Below, one piece after another: positions 8,675-16,145 of a DNA stretch of 64,000 nt. How positions within the stretch are numbered: the first letter of the stretch is position 1; every line of letters starts with the position of its first letter. Under the pieces are notes generated by a model. The model was given only the letters and a program-made list of their open reading frames with translations, had not been told where the DNA came from and searched no databases. Origin of the DNA: an uncultured bacterium (lineage in GTDB: Bacteria; Bacillota; Bacilli; Lactobacillales; Lactobacillaceae); contig CAJMMO010000003.1 of assembly GCA_905214545.1 (NCBI GenBank), forward strand, positions 172,616 to 236,615. Direction: 5' to 3'. Both the position numbers and the translations under genes were made by a program.

Positions 8675-8690
8675 AAGTTAACTTAAAACT
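8675..8690. repeat. AAGTTAACTT palindrome copy downstream of DUF4143 ATPase gene
   Basis: AAGTTAACTTAAAACT, 5 bp past the stop codon. It is nearly identical to the three copies upstream of the same gene. Confidence 0.75.
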
Positions 8691-8695
8691 TTTTC

Positions 8696-9883
8696 TTATT
8701 CCAATAACCAATCGATGACATTTTTTTGAGAGATACCATTATCGTCGTAATTGCCAGGATCCTGCGTTAACAAGATTTTAGCGTAATTATCACGGATCTC
8801 TAAAAATGGTGCGATTTCTCTTTCGTAGGTCTTGCTGTCCTGTACCGTCAAACTGACTTGATAGTATTCTTTGCGGCCATCATGAATTGCCACAAAGTCT
8901 ACCTCTTTTGCTCCCAAGGTTCCGACGTAGACTTCATATCCCCGCCGCTTCAATTCCAAGTAGACAATGCTTTCCAACCGGCTGCCCATGTTAGGCCGTT
9001 TCTGGCCGAGCAAGGCCCGTCTCAAAGCCGGATCTACCGCGTAATATTTACTATTCAGCTGTAAATATTTTTTACCAGCAATATCGTAGCGATCGCATTT
9101 ATAAAAAAGATAGGCGTTGATCAGCTTTTCTAAATAAGAAACTACGGTTGTTGGCGAAGTTTTCAAATTGTTCGCCGTCAAGGTATTGGCAATTTTCGTC
9201 GGGTTGATCAGATTGCCATTTGTTTCAGTTAAAAAGGCAGCGATTGCTTGCAGCAAGGTGGCATTGCCGCGTTCGGTGCGCGCCAAAATATCTTTCACCA
9301 AAACGGTATTAATAATGCCTTGGATATAGGAAAGGTATGTGTTGTCATCCGTTAATTCAGTGGCAAATGGGAAACCGCCCCGGTCTAAGAAGCGGGCAAA
9401 GGCCTCCTGTTTGCTTAATGCAGGCACGGTTTGGATGTATTCCTTAAATGAGTACGGGTAAACCGGTATTTCGATATATCTGCCCGCTAAAAGAGTTGCC
9501 AGTTCGCCAGACAGCATGAATGCATTGGAACCAGTGATATATAGATCGACATTTTTCTTGATAAATAGACTATCGATAGCTTTTTCAAAATGAGGGATGT
9601 CTTGAATTTCATCGAGAAAAACATAGTTCATTTTATCGGGAACCAGCTGACTATTAATGTGAGCAAACAGATCTAGATAGTTTTTGATCTCAGCCAGGCC
9701 TAAATCTTCAAAATTCAGATTCTGAATTTGCTCCTGCTCGACGCCCTCTCTCAGCAGCTTTTCTTGAAATAGCTGCAGGATCGTCGATTTGCCGGATCTG
9801 CGCACGCCTGTCAAAACTTTTATGATTTGCTTATCACGCAACTTTTCTAATTGATCTAAATAAGTTGGTCTAGGTATCATCAT
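8696..9883 (-). CDS. AAA ATPase with C-terminal DUF4143 (AAA_14 family)
   Basis: A 395-residue protein. Walker A GVRRSGKST is at residues ~27-35 and Walker B YVFLDEIQDI at ~90-99, with sensor I in LYITGSNAF. The C-terminal half (from ~200) holds a winged-helix-like segment (PTKIANTLTANNLKTSPTTV) and then the DUF4143 nuclease-like domain with ELKRRGYEVYVG and EVDFVA. The family is common in bacteria and archaea and has no settled function; the EVDFV core resembles PD-(D/E)xK nucleases. Its promoter is surrounded by AAGTTAACTT palindromes and a further copy follows the stop. Binding of the gene's own product there is inference. Confidence 0.85.
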   Translation of the reverse strand: MMIPRPTYLDQLEKLRDKQIIKVLTGVRRSGKSTILQLFQEKLLREGVEQEQIQNLNFEDLGLAEIKNYLDLFAHINSQLVPDKMNYVFLDEIQDIPHFEKAIDSLFIKKNVDLYITGSNAFMLSGELATLLAGRYIEIPVYPYSFKEYIQTVPALSKQEAFARFLDRGGFPFATELTDDNTYLSYIQGIINTVLVKDILARTERGNATLLQAIAAFLTETNGNLINPTKIANTLTANNLKTSPTTVVSYLEKLINAYLFYKCDRYDIAGKKYLQLNSKYYAVDPALRRALLGQKRPNMGSRLESIVYLELKRRGYEVYVGTLGAKEVDFVAIHDGRKEYYQVSLTVQDSKTYEREIAPFLEIRDNYAKILLTQDPGNYDDNGISQKNVIDWLLE

Positions 9884-9903
9884 GAATTCCCCTAAGCAAT
9901 ATT

Positions 9904-9999
9904 AAATTAACTTAAATCTTATATGTATTATAGCATCTATTTTAAGTTAACTTAAATCTCATATGGATCTAGCTGTCTATTTGAAGTTAACTTAAATCT
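9904..9999 (-). promoter_or_regulatory. Three direct repeats, 40-bp period, around the ATPase promoter
   Basis: AAATTAACTTAAATCT at 9904-9919 and AAGTTAACTTAAATCT at 9944-9959 and 9984-9999 are spaced exactly 40 bp apart, about four helical turns. Each core AAGTTAACTT is a palindrome. A minus-strand TATAAT (plus ATTATA, 9927-9932) lies between copies 1 and 2, with copy 2 over the -35 area. This placement fits autorepression. Confidence 0.75.
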
Positions 10000-10018
10000 T
10001 TTCCAATAATATCTAAGC

Positions 10019-10053
10019 AAAAAAGACCAGGCATTAATGCCTGGTCTTTTTTT
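10019..10053. terminator. Strong bidirectional hairpin
   Basis: AGACCAGGCAT/ATGCCTGGTCT perfect stem with A6 before and T7 after. No gene clearly ends here, so it may insulate the ATPase promoter from neighbouring RNAs. Confidence 0.7.
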
Positions 10054-10155
10054 ACTTGCGCGGGCTTAACCCATTCACTAGCAAGTTAACTGCGTTATCT
10101 GCTTCTTCATTTTAGGCCTTGCAGTCTTACTTTGTGGCCATGATAAACTACAAGC

Positions 10156-10368
10156 AGGCCGGACTTGACGAGTTGCTTCCTGATAGTTCGGCTCAGCAGT
10201 TAACGTGGCTACCCACCCCTCAAACATTTTGAGCTACGGAGGTGGACGCTATGTTGATCAGGAACAGACTGGGGGGAAAATAAAAAAGCTAGCCAAAACG
10301 GCTAGCTTATCCAACAGTCACTTGAGCTGCGATTGAGGGTAACGAGGTACCGCTAGTTGCCCTCTTTT
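10156..10368 (+). ncRNA. RNA module copy 1, plus-strand RNA (type I toxin-like mRNA)
   Basis: Inferred transcript. A weak promoter, TTGCAG-N19-TAAACT with TGA before the -10 (10119-10149), leads to a structured 5' part. CCCCTC (10216-10221) can pair with the Shine-Dalgarno sequence GGAGGTG (10238-10244) ahead of ATG 10251. The reading frame is short (MLIRNRLGGK) and seems broken at a G6 run. A terminator, GAGGGTAAC/GTTGCCCTC-TTTT, lies at 10335-10368. The 10053-10741 interval holds no other gene. Confidence 0.45.
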
Positions 10369-10370
10369 CA
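10282..10370 (-). ncRNA. RNA module copy 1, antisense RNA
   Basis: Minus-strand promoter TTGAAA (10400-10405), 17-nt spacer, TATCAT (10377-10382). The RNA would be about 89 nt and end at the hairpin GCTAGCC-loop-GGCTAGC followed by T6 (10282-10306). It overlaps the 3' end of the plus-strand RNA, as in TxpA/RatA or BsrG/SR4 pairs. Promoter and terminator recur in copy 2. Confidence 0.5.
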
Positions 10371-10459
10371 TCTGAAATGATATCTAATCTCAGCTTATTT
10401 TTCAATACGGGCCATTTAGGCCTTGCGGTCTTACTTTGTGGCCATGATAGACTACAAGC

Positions 10460-10692
10460 AGGCCGGCCTCGACGAGTTGCTTCCTGAGAGGACGGCTTAG
10501 TGAGACGGACATGGTCGCTCACCCCTCAATAATTCCGGATTACGCGAGGTGATGACTATGTTAACTTGGATAGAAACGAGGATTCGGCATGACAGCCGCG
10601 GTAATAAAAAAGCTAGCCGAAACGGCTAGCTCATCCTCGATCATTCCAGATCACGCTTGAGGGTAACAAGTGGCCGCTCGTTGCCCTCTTTT
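10460..10692 (+). ncRNA. RNA module copy 2, plus-strand RNA (type I toxin-like mRNA)
   Basis: Second copy: TTGCGG-N19-TAGACT with TGA before the -10 (10423-10453). CCCCTC (10522-10527) faces the SD GAGGTG (10546-10551), and ATG 10558 opens a 23-codon basic peptide (MLTWIETRIRHDSRGNKK...). Terminator 10659-10692 (GAGGGTAAC/GTTGCCCTC-TTTT). Confidence 0.45.
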
Positions 10693-10694
10693 CA
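10606..10694 (-). ncRNA. RNA module copy 2, antisense RNA
   Basis: TTGAAA (10724-10729), 17-nt spacer, TATCAT (10701-10706) on the minus strand. The terminator is GCTAGCC/GGCTAGC with T6 (10606-10630). The arrangement is identical to copy 1. Confidence 0.5.
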
Positions 10695-10741
10695 TCTGAA
10701 ATGATATCTAATCTAGACTAATTTTTCAATATGGGCGGCCT

Positions 10742-11938
10742 TTACTTCATTTCTGAATTTTGCGGATATTTCATCTCAGTCCAGCCGCCAAATTCCTTGT
10801 GCAGGGCCGCAATGTTCTCAGAGCCTGGCAAGGCAACGCCTGGCTTTGGGCTGGAGAAGTTTGCAATCATCCCCTGCGTCATGTGGTTTGCTTTAGCCTG
10901 CTCCACAGTGATTGCACTGACGACTTCGCTATCTTTACCAGCCAAAATCTTTTCAGCAAACAGCGGGTCAATGATGTTCGCACGGCCCACAGCAACCAGG
11001 TCGCTCAATTTCAAGGCAGCCTCAGCCTTTTCTTTATCCGTGACACCGCCGACGATGATTTCCTTAGCACCGTTCAAAACTGGTTTAAAAAGCTCAGCAA
11101 AGGTCTTGTCAGAGTCGGCAGGCTTTTGGTCAAAGCTTGGCATGGACAAGTGGACATAATCCAAAGGATAGTTCTTGGTGATTTCGTCGATCAGCTTGGT
11201 TGACTCGTGCCAAGTATAACCAACGTTGTCGCCATTAATTTCTTCCGGGCTGATCCTGTAGCCCACGATGAAGTCTTGCGGCGCATCTTTTTTAACTTCG
11301 TTCATGACGGAGTCGACGACCGCCAGCGGGAAGTTCATGCGCTTTTCTGCCGAGCCGCCCCAGTGGTCAGTCCGGTGGTTTGAGTAAGCAGAGACAAACT
11401 GCTGAATCAAGTAGTGGTTGGCCCCGTGGATCTCCACGCCGTCAAAGCCGGCCTCGATTGCCCGCTTTGCGGCCTTGCCAAAGTCGGCCACGATGTCTTC
11501 AACTTGCTCAGAGCTGAATTCATGCACCTTGTATGGCAAAAACGGGAAATCCAGTGTCGACGGGGCGTAGACTTTTTTGCCCTGCATGGCCCGGTAGTTG
11601 GCCTCCCGGCCCGTGTGCGCGATCTGCATGATGGCCTTGTTGCCGGAGTGTTTGATAGCCGCTGCGACCTTTTTTAATTGGGGCAAGAAGCGGTCGTCGT
11701 AGACGGCAAGCTGCTCGCGGCCGCGCTTCCCGGTCAGGGCTGGGCCGCCATTTTCGCTGACGTACATGTACTCGGTGATGACCATGCCGCCGGACTTTGA
11801 GTGGGCGTTGTAATAATCAATTGTGTCTTGGGTGGCGTAACCATCTTCACCGCTGTTAGTCAGCATTGGTGATTGGACGAAGCGGTTGGCAACCGTGGCG
11901 CCATGCCGAAAAGTTAAGGGATCACTTAATTGAGTCAT
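10742..11938 (-). CDS. NADH-dependent flavin oxidoreductase (Old Yellow Enzyme family)
   Basis: The start chosen is the ATG at 11936-11938, after GAGGAGGCTAATT; a longer frame upstream has no RBS. The 398-residue product is a TIM-barrel FMN enzyme: RFVQSPMLTN near residue 22, the substrate-binding pair in EIHGANHYLIQQFVSAYSNHR (~180-200), and VAVGRANIIDPL close to the C-terminus for phosphate binding of FMN. Relatives reduce activated alkenes or 2,4-dienoyl-CoA using NAD(P)H; the natural substrate is unknown. It is monocistronic, with RNA module 2 directly at its 3' side. Confidence 0.9.
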   Translation of the reverse strand: MTQLSDPLTFRHGATVANRFVQSPMLTNSGEDGYATQDTIDYYNAHSKSGGMVITEYMYVSENGGPALTGKRGREQLAVYDDRFLPQLKKVAAAIKHSGNKAIMQIAHTGREANYRAMQGKKVYAPSTLDFPFLPYKVHEFSSEQVEDIVADFGKAAKRAIEAGFDGVEIHGANHYLIQQFVSAYSNHRTDHWGGSAEKRMNFPLAVVDSVMNEVKKDAPQDFIVGYRISPEEINGDNVGYTWHESTKLIDEITKNYPLDYVHLSMPSFDQKPADSDKTFAELFKPVLNGAKEIIVGGVTDKEKAEAALKLSDLVAVGRANIIDPLFAEKILAGKDSEVVSAITVEQAKANHMTQGMIANFSSPKPGVALPGSENIAALHKEFGGWTEMKYPQNSEMK

Positions 11939-12011
11939 AATTAGCCTCCTCATTTTTACAATTGCTTGTGTACGTAACCATTTTAACATGCTAACAATTT
12001 GTAAGTAAAAT

Positions 12012-12052
12012 AAAAAAGGTGTCCTAGTTTTCAACAATTAGGACACCTTTTT
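12012..12052. terminator. Repeated terminator hairpin, copy 1
   Basis: A6-GGTGTCCTA pairs with TAGGACACC-T5 around the loop GTTTTCAACAAT. Other copies at 13784, 15477 and 16078 keep the loop sequence too. Followed by ATGCCGTTATTGGCAAAGAT, also repeated. Confidence 0.75.
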
Positions 12053-12088
12053 AAATTATGCCGTTATTGGCAAAGATCTATGCAGCAC

Positions 12089-12613
12089 TTAGCTATTTTT
12101 ATACTGTCTATCAACAATTGTATACAAAATATCCCCCAATTCTCTGGGAGTTTTTTTACATCCTTGTTCAACCCAGTTTTTAATTACCCCAACCGCACCG
12201 TAATAGTTAAATTGATATTCGATGTCAAACATCTGTTCATCATAATTACCCTGTTTTTTTAAAATTAACATTGTCTGCTTCTTAAGGTCGCTCATCATCC
12301 GCCGTACGGGCTCGCTCTCAACCCCAATATGGAAAAATTCACGGTAAAAATCCTGATTATCATAAATCACTTCCAAAAGCTTATATCTATCGGTAAACAT
12401 ATTCTTGCTTTTAAAGGCTTGTTCTCTAAGCTCCTGCTCTATTTTTTCAAATAAGTCGTAAATATCTAAATAATTCCGATAAAAGGTTGAGCGATTGATA
12501 TCAGCACGTGTACAAATCTCCTTGACCGTAATTTCAGATAAATGCTGATCTTTTAGAAGCTCAAACAAAGCCTGTTTAATAACCTGTTGAGTATATTTTT
12601 TTCTGCGATCCAT
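12089..12613 (-). CDS. TetR/AcrR-family transcriptional regulator
   Basis: A 174-residue regulator with an N-terminal TetR helix-turn-helix (residues ~8-55: KQALFELLKDQHLSEITVKE, ADINRSTFYRNY) and an all-helical C-terminal ligand domain of the short type found in DhaS-like regulators. It is divergent from the SDR gene at 12757 and probably controls that gene and itself from the shared 143-bp intergenic region. The effector is unknown. Confidence 0.88.
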   Translation of the reverse strand: MDRRKKYTQQVIKQALFELLKDQHLSEITVKEICTRADINRSTFYRNYLDIYDLFEKIEQELREQAFKSKNMFTDRYKLLEVIYDNQDFYREFFHIGVESEPVRRMMSDLKKQTMLILKKQGNYDEQMFDIEYQFNYYGAVGVIKNWVEQGCKKTPRELGDILYTIVDRQYKNS

Positions 12614-12756
12614 TTGCTAACCTTTCGCATCACATCATTTAAACATGTTGCATATTGAACACTAGTTAATTAATTGATGGTTGGCTGACTGCTTAAACTT
12701 GATTATCATACGGTTAGCCAAATTTTGCAACACGTGATGCAGAAAGGAAAACTTCA
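12614..12756. promoter_or_regulatory. Shared divergent control region of TetR and SDR genes
   Basis: The region contains GCATCAC near 12628 and its inverted counterpart GTGATGC near 12733, plus AT-rich stretches suited to promoters. AGAAAGGAAAA precedes the SDR start. A TetR operator is expected here, but no single clear dyad stands out. Confidence 0.4.
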
Positions 12757-13755
12757 ATGAAAAAAATTTTGGTAACAGGAGGCACTGGTTTCTTAGCTGG
12801 CTGGGTAATCCGTCGCTTATTGGAACAAGGCTGCTCAGTTCGCACAACGGTACGTTCAGAACAAAAATTTTCAAAAATTGTTGATATGTTACAGGCTGCT
12901 CATGTCGATACAAGCAAATTAAGTTATGTTGTCACAGATTTAACTGCCCCGAATGGCTGGGATCAAGCAATGAAAGACGTAACTTATGTCCTCCACCTTG
13001 CTTCACCCCTTGGTGGTAATAATCAAGATGATCCGCACTTAATTAACGTTGCTAAAGAAGGCGTCACCTATGTCATCGAAGCCGCCATCAAAGCTCAAGT
13101 AGATAAAATTGTCATGACCTCTTCAGAAGCGGCAAATTATCCTGAAAAGAGCAATGGCAATCAAAAATTAAATGAAAGCTATTGGACGGATTTAAACAAT
13201 AAGCTGCTCACTAATTACATGCGCTCTAAAGTAGTAGCTGAGCAGACAGCATGGGAACTCATCAATAAACAAACACACACAAAACTGGTTACTATTTTGC
13301 CCGGTGCAATACTAGGGCCAAATATGTCTGGCAGGCATGGCAGTACTGACCAGATCTTCGAAATGATCCTAAAAGGGATGCCAAGCCCTCATGTCATTTA
13401 TCCAGTCGTCGATGTTCGTGATTTAGCAGATCTCCACATCAAGGCAATGCAAAACAGCGAAGCCGATGGTAAAAGGTTCATAGCAGAAAGCGAAGAAATG
13501 ACAATGCCCCAAATGGCTAGCTTGATTAAGCAGCACTATCCATCCTATAAAGTGAGCACCCTGACTATTCCAAACTGGTTTGTAGGAATAGCAGCGAATT
13601 TTAACAGTGCAATGAAGACTTTGAATACAATGATTGGTTTAAAATATCACCGCGATAACTCCAGGGCGAGAACAATTTTAAAATGGCATCCACGACCTGC
13701 CAGCCAAACTGTATTAGATAGCGTGAATTACCTAATTCAAAATCAATTAATATAA
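12757..13755 (+). CDS. NAD(P)-dependent SDR, dihydroflavonol/aldehyde-reductase-like
   Basis: A 332-residue extended short-chain dehydrogenase. The nucleotide-binding motif GGTGFLAGWV is at residues ~8-17, and the catalytic YMRSK (YxxxK) is at ~152-156 with an upstream SSEAA serine. It resembles dihydroflavonol-4-reductase-type or methylglyoxal/aldehyde reductases (YvgN/Gre2-like). The likely role is NADPH-dependent reduction of a carbonyl compound, induced through the divergent TetR regulator. RBS AGAAAGGA sits before the ATG. Confidence 0.87.
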   Translation: MKKILVTGGTGFLAGWVIRRLLEQGCSVRTTVRSEQKFSKIVDMLQAAHVDTSKLSYVVTDLTAPNGWDQAMKDVTYVLHLASPLGGNNQDDPHLINVAKEGVTYVIEAAIKAQVDKIVMTSSEAANYPEKSNGNQKLNESYWTDLNNKLLTNYMRSKVVAEQTAWELINKQTHTKLVTILPGAILGPNMSGRHGSTDQIFEMILKGMPSPHVIYPVVDVRDLADLHIKAMQNSEADGKRFIAESEEMTMPQMASLIKQHYPSYKVSTLTIPNWFVGIAANFNSAMKTLNTMIGLKYHRDNSRARTILKWHPRPASQTVLDSVNYLIQNQLI

Positions 13756-13783
13756 ATATCAGTTCAATATTTAAGAGCAAAAC

Positions 13784-13824
13784 AAAAAAGGTGTACTAGT
13801 TTTCAACAATTAGTACACCTTTTT
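13784..13824. terminator. Repeated terminator hairpin, copy 2
   Basis: A6-GGTGTACTA/TAGTACACC-T5 with the conserved loop GTTTTCAACAAT. The stem change C to A is compensated by G to T on the other arm, which shows the pairing is maintained. Confidence 0.75.
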
Positions 13825-13984
13825 ATTAGCTAAATATCTGAAAGCCAAAAGTTCCATAAAATTAGAAAAACGCCTTTCACCTCAAAAAAGGATCCAGACG
13901 TTTTTCCTATGTCATGCACTATTAAGCAACATGACGCCATTACTGGCAAATATCTATTTCAACGTTATCTTATCTGAATTATCG

Positions 13985-15004
13985 CTAATAGTCAAAAGGT
14001 AGTGGCCAATCACATTGCCGCCAATAGCCAATATCTTTTAAATAGCTTTCTTTCAAACTATTCGGGATTTTGCTCTGAATCATTAAGCAAGAGAATGATT
14101 CTTTGATCCCTTGAACTTTATCTAATATACACATAGATTGAAAAAGATTTAAATTTCGATTGGACCTATTGGTTCTTAAATACAAATTCTTTATTAGCTT
14201 ATTATCCACAGGATATTTAGCATGATACCTGCTTTTATTGATCATTTCAAAGTGAGCACATTCATTTCTTAACCAGTTAACTACATAGAGAATGCTTTCA
14301 AATTCAGATCTATTAACTGGTTTAAGATTAAAATCAGCCAATACTTATTGAGCAACTTTTGAATTTAAAAGAGAGAACATCATATGAGTTTGCCCAAAAT
14401 CTAATACTTTTATCGCAACCCACAAAGGTGGTCTGCCCCCATACGCACTCATATATCTTTCTCTGCGTCTTAACTTACGAATCAATTTAATATCAGTAAC
14501 AAAGAATGGAAAAAGTCCTCTCTGATTTACGTGTGGGGTACTGCCAGTATACTTTTTTGAATACCCAAATCTGGCATAAAAAACTTCCTCACGATCATTT
14601 ACACTAACCATCTTGTAATTGCCAGTGTCGCAATAAGCATTCCACAAAGGATAACGTTCAGAAAAATGATAGGCGATAGAAGTCTTTAGCCTTATTTCAA
14701 ATTTACCAATTTCGGATAACAATAACTCGCGGAGCTTTTTGTTAAGCTTATATAAGCCTAGCAGGTCATCCAAGGAGTAGTTCCCATAATACTTATTCTT
14801 AGAATCAGAGACATTAATAATGTCATCCAGTCCATTAACCAAGTCGAAATAATTTTTTTGGATCAGTTCAAGTTTTAATTTTCTAATAGATTCTTCTCTA
14901 GATCTATTGGGCGGCAACTTAAGATGTCGCTGATTAACAACAATCTCACACTGCTCATCTAATGTCTTGAACTCTTTAGGTTCATCACTCCTCAAGAGGA
15001 CCAC
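13985..15004 (-). pseudogene. Abi_2 (AbiD/AbiF-like) abortive infection protein with in-frame stop
   Basis: Two open frames, 14345-15004 and 13985-14341, are in the same reading frame and separated only by TAA (14345-14347). Joined, they give about 340 residues, the usual Abi_2 length. The N-terminal part has RKLKLELIQKNYFDLVNG and PPLWVAIKVLDFGQTHMMFS; the C-terminal part holds WLRNECAHF, the R-x4-H motif of HEPN ribonucleases. The stop cuts the catalytic motif from the rest. The family blocks phage growth, probably by RNA cleavage. The start is a GTG with poor RBS. Readthrough of CAA-TAA-G cannot be excluded. Confidence 0.82.
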
Positions 15005-15055
15005 ACCTCATTCTTTTAAAAAGCATGTCTCATACTAATAAATACGCAGTAATTA

Positions 15056-15436
15056 TTAAAAACTATTCTTTATCACATCATTAACTTGCAGCAGTTCATA
15101 CCGTTTAACTTCAACCCTTATGCTCTGACCAAATTTTTCAGGCAGCTGCCCATCGGGCTCTAGGTAAAAGGCGTGCCCACTTTCATCGCGCAGCTTAACA
15201 AAAGACGTTTCTCCAATCCTTTGATGTCCAGCCACCAGAAACTTTTTGCCGGTATCCGCAACATCCCCTAAAATACCAATTTTGAAGTTATATGAACTGC
15301 CAACTTTCAAAAAGCTAAACTCATCGTCGCCCCTAATGTCTGAATCATCAAAGGCCGTGATTTGGTGCTTGCTTTCGTCTTGTAACACGATGTCTCGCGT
15401 TAATGCATAAGGAATAATTTCTTTGACTGTGTACAT
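15056..15436 (-). CDS. Hypothetical protein, beta-rich
   Basis: The start is set at the ATG 15434-15436 after ATGGAGGCCGAT, whose GGAGG is the RBS. The 126-residue product has alternating hydrophobic/polar strands (FKIGILGDVA, KKFLVAGHQ, FVKLRDESGHAFYL), suggesting two OB- or SH3-like beta units, and no signal peptide or membrane segment. No family is recognised. It precedes the Abi_2 gene by 52 bp and may be cotranscribed with it. Confidence 0.65.
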   Translation of the reverse strand: MYTVKEIIPYALTRDIVLQDESKHQITAFDDSDIRGDDEFSFLKVGSSYNFKIGILGDVADTGKKFLVAGHQRIGETSFVKLRDESGHAFYLEPDGQLPEKFGQSIRVEVKRYELLQVNDVIKNSF

Positions 15437-15476
15437 ATCGGCCTCCATTAATTAAGTAGACAATAATTTATTGAAC

Positions 15477-15516
15477 AAAAAAGGTGTCCTAGTTTTTAAC
15501 AATTAGGACACCTTTT
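15477..15516. terminator. Repeated terminator hairpin, copy 3
   Basis: A6-GGTGTCCTA/TAGGACACC-T4 with loop GTTTTTAACAAT. It lies upstream of the 15056 gene and directly abuts RNA module 3. Confidence 0.7.
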
Positions 15517-15556
15517 GCCTTGCGTGCTTGCTATCTGGCCATGATACGCTAAAAAA

Positions 15557-15792
15557 AAAGCCGGCCTTGACGGGGAGCTACCCCGAAAGACCGGCTTAGC
15601 AGTACACGTGGCCACCCCTCAAGAAATCTGAACTGCGGAGGTGAGAGCCATGTTAATTAGGAATAGACTAGTTGTTAACCGACTGTGCCAAAGCTTACGC
15701 GATAATCAAAAAATAGCAGAAACGGTTAGCTTATCATCCAGTCACCTGAACTGCGATCGGAGGTAACGAGGTACAGCCCGTTGCCCTCTTTT
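15557..15792 (+). ncRNA. RNA module copy 3, plus-strand RNA
   Basis: TTGCGT-N19-TACGCT with TGA before the -10 (15520-15550). A GCCGG/CCGGC hairpin with an inner CGGGG/CCCCG stem follows. CCCCTC (15615-15620) opposes GGAGGTG (15637-15643), and ATG 15650 opens a 38-codon basic peptide (MLIRNRLVVNRLCQSLRDN...) ending at 15766. The terminator CGTTGCCCTC-TTTT near 15759-15792 is weaker than in copies 1 and 2. Confidence 0.4.
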
Positions 15793-15794
15793 CA
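15708..15794 (-). ncRNA. RNA module copy 3, antisense RNA (degenerate terminator)
   Basis: Minus-strand TTGAAA (15824-15829), 17-nt spacer, TATCAT (15801-15806) are kept exactly. The terminator stem seen in copies 1 and 2 is largely lost (GCTAACC against TGCTA), though T6 remains. Confidence 0.4.
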
Positions 15795-15860
15795 TTTATG
15801 ATGATATCTGATCTATGATTATGTTTCAATTTTAATCGCCACATGCGAGGAGGTCCCAAT

Positions 15861-16070
15861 ATGACAGCTATTAATTCTACTACCATCAGCTTTGCCTACA
15901 ATTTAATTCACAGGCAGGCTGAGCTTGCTGGGCAAACTCCAGCCGAATTTATGCACAGTGCTGTCTTAGAAAAGCTTGCAGATAGGCTCGACTACCAAGA
16001 TGCAGTTGAAAATATCCGTGCATCCCATGGTAAAACGGTGTCTCGCGGGGATGTAAAAAAGCAATTATGA
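15861..16070 (+). CDS. RelB/DinJ-like antitoxin (DUF6290-like), orphan
   Basis: The start is taken at ATG 15861 after GAGGAGGT. A 69-residue protein with an N-terminal ribbon-helix-helix region (TTISFAYNLIHRQAELAGQT, PAEFMHSAVLEKL) and a short C-terminal tail for toxin binding ending VSRGDVKKQL. Antitoxins of this kind neutralise RelE-type mRNA interferases and repress their operon. The usual RelE gene is not present downstream; only its first codons remain, overlapping this gene as ATGA. Confidence 0.8.
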   Translation: MTAINSTTISFAYNLIHRQAELAGQTPAEFMHSAVLEKLADRLDYQDAVENIRASHGKTVSRGDVKKQL

Positions 16071-16093
16071 TCTATACAAAAAAGGTGTACTAG
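16067..16093 (+). pseudogene. Truncated RelE-like toxin start
   Basis: ATGATC overlaps the antitoxin stop exactly as toxin starts do in relBE operons, and reads MIYTKKVY before TAG. The frame is cut off within the repeated terminator hairpin at 16078, so the rest of the toxin has been replaced or lost. Eight residues are too few to prove identity. Confidence 0.5.
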
Positions 16094-16118
16094 TTTTCAA
16101 CAATTAGGACACCTTTTT
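16078..16118. terminator. Repeated terminator hairpin, copy 4 (mismatched)
   Basis: A6-GGTGTACTA/TAGGACACC-T5 with loop GTTTTCAACAAT. One A/G mismatch in the stem makes it look like a hybrid of the C and A variants. Followed by ATGCCATTATGGCAACTATC. Confidence 0.7.
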
Positions 16119-16145
16119 AAATTATGCCATTATGGCAACTATCTA

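Noticed and set aside
9904..9999. Short repeats at regular spacing taken as a CRISPR array
   Set aside because: Repeat cores of 16 bp with 24-bp spacers, only three copies, palindromic AT-rich core and no cas genes; the promoter position fits operator sites.
10307..10522. 71-codon minus-strand ORF inside RNA modules
   Set aside because: Spans the border of two RNA modules, has no RBS, and is not kept in the third copy.
10053..10741. Insertion sequence or transposase remnant in the repeated region
   Set aside because: No transposase frame, no terminal inverted repeats or target duplication; repeated parts are promoters and hairpins.
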